Source: JBCBKZ01 sp039026975
GTDB lineage: Bacteria > Bacteroidota > Bacteroidia > J057
Assembly (NCBI GenBank): GCA_039026975.1
Contig: JBCCLI010000100.1
Location: forward strand, 1 to 17,630
Reading direction: 5' to 3'
DNA length: 17,630 nucleotides
Below are positions 15,238-17,630 of the stretch, piece by piece. A program made the position numbers and the translations under genes. Under the pieces are notes generated by a model. It had not been told where the DNA came from, made no database searches, and saw only the letters and a program-made list of their open reading frames with translations. Every line of letters begins with the position of its first letter. The first letter of the stretch is position 1.

Positions 15238-16338
15238 TTATCTGGTTCTTCCTGAGAAGTAGGCAGTTTTAAATTTCTTTCTCATTCTGAGGTCAATATC
15301 CTTGACAGTAACCTTCCCATCCTTATTTACATCTAGCCCTGAATTTTGCTTATAGGTAATACTGGGCTTAGCATACAGTACGTATCCCATAGATCTGTTA
15401 ATTGCCTTTGGGTATAGAATGGCTAGGTATAGGTCTGTCAGACTTTGGTAGAAGCCATGTCTGGCTTTCACTCTGTCCAAATATTTATAGACATAATCCA
15501 GCTGTTTAACGGGAGTCATTTTCTTAAGATCTCTAATAGAGACTTTTAGTTCTCTTGCCGTAAAGGGCATGAACTGTATAAGTCCGGTAGCACCGCTCCC
15601 CTTGAAGTTTTTGACGGAAGAGTTAAACTGAGATTCTGAATACATGACTGCCATCAGCCAGGAAGCTTCTACATCTAATTTCTCAGCTATTTTTCTCACT
15701 TTCTTCTCAAACTCTTTTTCTTCAAAGACGTACTTGCCAGCTTTATCCATTAGGTATAGCTTAGGCTCTTTGAAGGTATACAGATTCTCCTCTTTAGGAA
15801 GTGGATTTACCTTAATAGGGTTGGCTTTCCTTACCTCTTTAGATACACTAGGCGTCTCAACTCCATTTACTTTATCAGGCCTACTGTTGTGATTTTCAGG
15901 TTCCATGACTGTAACATGGGAATTTAGCTCAGGAGGAGTTCCCTTTCTCTCTTCAGCTTTGTATTGATCTAGAAACTCATCTTTAGAGTAAGTATGTTGG
16001 GTAGGGGTTTCTTCCATAGAGAGAGCTTCTTGTACTTCCCCAATAGGATTTACCTGCACCACAGAATGTACATTAATAGGCTGTTCCAAATCCGGTAAAA
16101 AGGCTACCGCTTGATTAAAAGCGCTTACATATTTTCCATAATCAGGCGCAAACCTCAGAAATGCCACAATAAAGGCTGCAATCCCAAGAAACAGGTGATT
16201 CTTTCGAAGTTTAAAGCTACCGTGCTGATATGGCACGATCCCCGGATTCTGCTTCGGCCCTCGCTGGAAAGAAGGTTTTGGGTGGAAATGCCCAGTGGAA
16301 TACTTGTGCCTTCCAGCATTCTCAAAAAAACTCATCAT
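15238..16338 (-). CDS. Membrane-anchored SLT-type lytic transglycosylase with EF-hand
   Basis: Protein of 366 residues from ATG 16338. A basic cytoplasmic N-terminus of about 45 residues precedes one membrane segment (48-65, FLGIAAFIVAFLRFA), giving a type II protein with its bulk in the periplasm. A long, polar, low-complexity linker (to about residue 205) leads to an SLT domain with catalytic E235 in YSESQFNSS, GATGLIQFMP (249-258), and a later LTDLYLAILYPKAI. It should cleave peptidoglycan. A single EF-hand-like loop follows (D336-V-N-K-D-G with closing D347), suggesting Ca dependence. The open frame begins at 16422, but an excellent promoter inside that extension (16423-16393) puts the start downstream; 16335 is equally possible. 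A cell-wall remodelling role is expected. The EF-hand next to SLT recalls some phage-derived lysins, but no phage genes are near. Confidence 0.85.
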   Translation of the reverse strand: MMSFFENAGRHKYSTGHFHPKPSFQRGPKQNPGIVPYQHGSFKLRKNHLFLGIAAFIVAFLRFAPDYGKYVSAFNQAVAFLPDLEQPINVHSVVQVNPIGEVQEALSMEETPTQHTYSKDEFLDQYKAEERKGTPPELNSHVTVMEPENHNSRPDKVNGVETPSVSKEVRKANPIKVNPLPKEENLYTFKEPKLYLMDKAGKYVFEEKEFEKKVRKIAEKLDVEASWLMAVMYSESQFNSSVKNFKGSGATGLIQFMPFTARELKVSIRDLKKMTPVKQLDYVYKYLDRVKARHGFYQSLTDLYLAILYPKAINRSMGYVLYAKPSITYKQNSGLDVNKDGKVTVKDIDLRMRKKFKTAYFSGRTR

Positions 16339-16392
16339 GTCTGTCCGATAGTTGTGTGCGCTAATACTCTTAGCAACTGTTATACTTACTAC

Positions 16393-16423
16393 CAAATATA
16401 CTATTAATATTAGTATTTGCAAA
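16393..16423 (-). promoter_or_regulatory. Bacteroidota-type promoter of the SLT transglycosylase gene
   Basis: On the minus strand TTTG (16423-16420), exactly 19 nt, then TATATTTG (16400-16393): a full match to TTTG-N19-TAnnTTTG. Start of transcription is expected near 16386, 48 nt before the ATG at 16338. A palindrome ATACTA (16398-16403) / TAGTAT (16411-16416) lies in the spacer and overlaps the -7 element. Confidence 0.75.
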
Positions 16424-16516
16424 TAGGTATTTAAATTCCGTAGCTAAATACTAATAAAATTAGCATAAAATACTTACTAATTTAGCTTTTAATATGAACA
16501 GAGTAGATGAAGCGAA

Positions 16517-17347
16517 CTATTGAATATTGTGTGCGAGCGCGTATGTGTGGTCTCTAAGATAAGAGATTAATTCCTTTCTAGTCTCATATGGTTCTAACTC
16601 TTGGTTAGAAAGGGGTTCACCTATGTTAAACTTGATAGTCTTCCCAATCTTGTTACTGATTTCATAAATGAGTAATCCCAATCTCATTGTCAGGCTGAAT
16701 TGGCTCACTAACTGAAACAGAAAGCTATTCTTTCCTTGAAAATATACTGGTACTACGGTAGCGCCAGTTCTGCGGATAAGTTTAGCTGTGAACATTTTCC
16801 AGTCAAGGTCCGTCACCTTTCCGAGTATACCTTTAGCAGTAGATACCCCACCAGCGGGAAATATAACCACTGTCCCTCCTTCTGTGAGGGTTTTCACAGC
16901 CTCATTCTTGGTGTTTATATTGGTTAACAGCGCTTCCCTGGTTTCACTAAAGTCCACAGGAAGTAAATAAGGTTGTAGGTGTTCTTCTGTGCAGAGGACA
17001 CTATTGATCATAATTTTAAAAGGGCCCCGACAGATATAGGCCAGGTAGCAAATGATGATTCCATCCAGTACACCGTATGGGTGGTTAGCTATAAACAGAA
17101 GAGGGCCTTCATTAGGGATCTTTTCCAGGCTTTCCTTATTATAATCCAGCTTAACTCTTAGTTTTTTTATGGCTAACGGCCAAAAAGACTCCCCTATATC
17201 TTCCATTTCATCCAAAACCTCAGCGTATAATCTCAGTAGTTTGTGTTTGCCGGATAGCCACTCTATGAAATAGATGATTTGCTTTACCCACCATGGATCT
17301 CTAGGGTCAGCATAGGTAATTTCCGGTACGCGTGCTTTCTTCGCCAT
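16517..17347 (-). CDS. PlsC-type lysophospholipid acyltransferase (hemolysin-like branch)
   Basis: Membrane-associated acyltransferase of 276 residues. The catalytic block is FIANHPYGVLDG with H89 and D95: five residues separate them (HX5D) rather than the usual HX4D. A second block is VVIFPAGGVSTAKG (160-173), a variant of the FPEGTRS motif, and a third is VVPVYFQGKNS (198-208). This pattern resembles the 'putative hemolysin' branch of the LPLAT family, some members of which make ornithine or glycine lipids, rather than classical PlsC; I infer this from motifs alone. It transfers acyl groups to a lysophospholipid or aminolipid at the inner membrane. The N-terminus (20-60) is amphipathic. It is separated from the SLT gene by 178 nt with a separate promoter, so they are not one operon. 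Confidence 0.87.
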   Translation of the reverse strand: MAKKARVPEITYADPRDPWWVKQIIYFIEWLSGKHKLLRLYAEVLDEMEDIGESFWPLAIKKLRVKLDYNKESLEKIPNEGPLLFIANHPYGVLDGIIICYLAYICRGPFKIMINSVLCTEEHLQPYLLPVDFSETREALLTNINTKNEAVKTLTEGGTVVIFPAGGVSTAKGILGKVTDLDWKMFTAKLIRRTGATVVPVYFQGKNSFLFQLVSQFSLTMRLGLLIYEISNKIGKTIKFNIGEPLSNQELEPYETRKELISYLRDHTYALAHNIQ

Positions 17348-17630
17348 GTATGTATTTTCCCTATCTGTCTTAAGTGTGAATTATGGCCAGCAAAATACAC
17401 AAATATTTGTCACATGAGCAGCTCACATATAGATGAATTTGCCCTATCTGCTAAAGCCTAGTACTGCCAAGTGCACCCATTCCTTTGCGCATGGAAATAT
17501 GCTGGTAGCCCAAGACTTAGCTAGAATCATTCTAAATTTTTCCTTGCCTTAGCTTCCCTGAAACTTAGCTCATAACTTATTAGTTGGATTTGCAACTATT
17601 ATTACTCAAAAACAGATATACGTGGATAGA
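17348..17630. other. Non-coding right end of the window
   Basis: Apart from the two palindromes at 17399-17425, nothing could be identified in these 283 nt: no tRNA, no convincing ORF, no terminator. A further gene probably begins beyond the window. Confidence 0.5.
17399..17425. promoter_or_regulatory. Two adjacent palindromes upstream of the acyltransferase gene
   Basis: ACAAATATTTGT (17399-17410) is a perfect 12-bp palindrome. TGAGC-A-GCTCA (17415-17425) is a second, 11-bp one. They lie 52-78 nt before the acyltransferase start, a place suited to regulator binding. No exact TAnnTTTG was seen here on the minus strand. Confidence 0.4.

Noticed and set aside
16339..16422. Hydrophobic N-terminus (first 28 codons) of the SLT protein's long frame
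   Set aside because: A strong promoter lies inside it, and a separate membrane segment is present further on.
17348..17630. tRNA or partial gene at the right edge
   Set aside because: No cloverleaf, CCA end or credible open frame was found on either strand.

Overview
The window looks like chromosomal DNA of a member of the Bacteroidota, perhaps a Cytophagales-type marine or soil bacterium; the phylum is inferred, not searched. The evidence is several matches to the Bacteroidota promoter (TTTG, about 19 nt, TAnnTTTG), the lack of clear Shine-Dalgarno sequences, the fused DAHP synthase-chorismate mutase in a pheA / aminotransferase / tyrA operon, and an FtsX-type permease with a 'permease prefix' domain behind a PadR regulator. 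No rRNA gene, tRNA, insertion sequence, phage gene or CRISPR array was seen.

Layout. 174-1529 (+): lipoprotein of the vanadium haloperoxidase / PAP2 phosphatase type. 1656-4554 (+): Na+/solute symporter followed by an M20 metallopeptidase. 6481-4551 (-): a GRP / ureide-permease-like transporter followed by ribokinase; this pair converges on the M20 gene and both stop codons lie in one CTAG. 6775-7533 (+): secreted protein with two thrombospondin type 3 repeats and a decayed OmpA-like domain. 7601-11852 (+): aromatic amino acid operon. 14956-11965 (-): padR and an orphan FtsX permease. 16338-15238 (-): membrane-anchored SLT transglycosylase with an EF-hand. 17347-16517 (-): PlsC-type acyltransferase.

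The most interesting region is the leader of the aromatic operon (7601-7728). It holds a 24-codon ORF with six aromatic codons in a row (F Y F Y Y F), a hairpin directly behind them, a strong intrinsic terminator, and a segment that can pair with the terminator's left arm. This is the full set of parts for ribosome-mediated transcription attenuation responding to both Phe and Tyr, the two products of the operon. The operon encodes the first step (DAHP synthase), the branch step (chorismate mutase), prephenate dehydratase, prephenate dehydrogenase and an aminotransferase; the middle shikimate genes are elsewhere.

A second unexplained element is an 82-nt structure at 15126-15207, closed by a perfect 14-bp inverted repeat and lying beside a minus-strand terminator. 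It may be a small RNA. Its core resembles, in order, parts of the helix 23-24 region of 16S rRNA. Operator-like palindromes sit upstream of padR, the TSP3 protein gene, the symporter and the acyltransferase gene.
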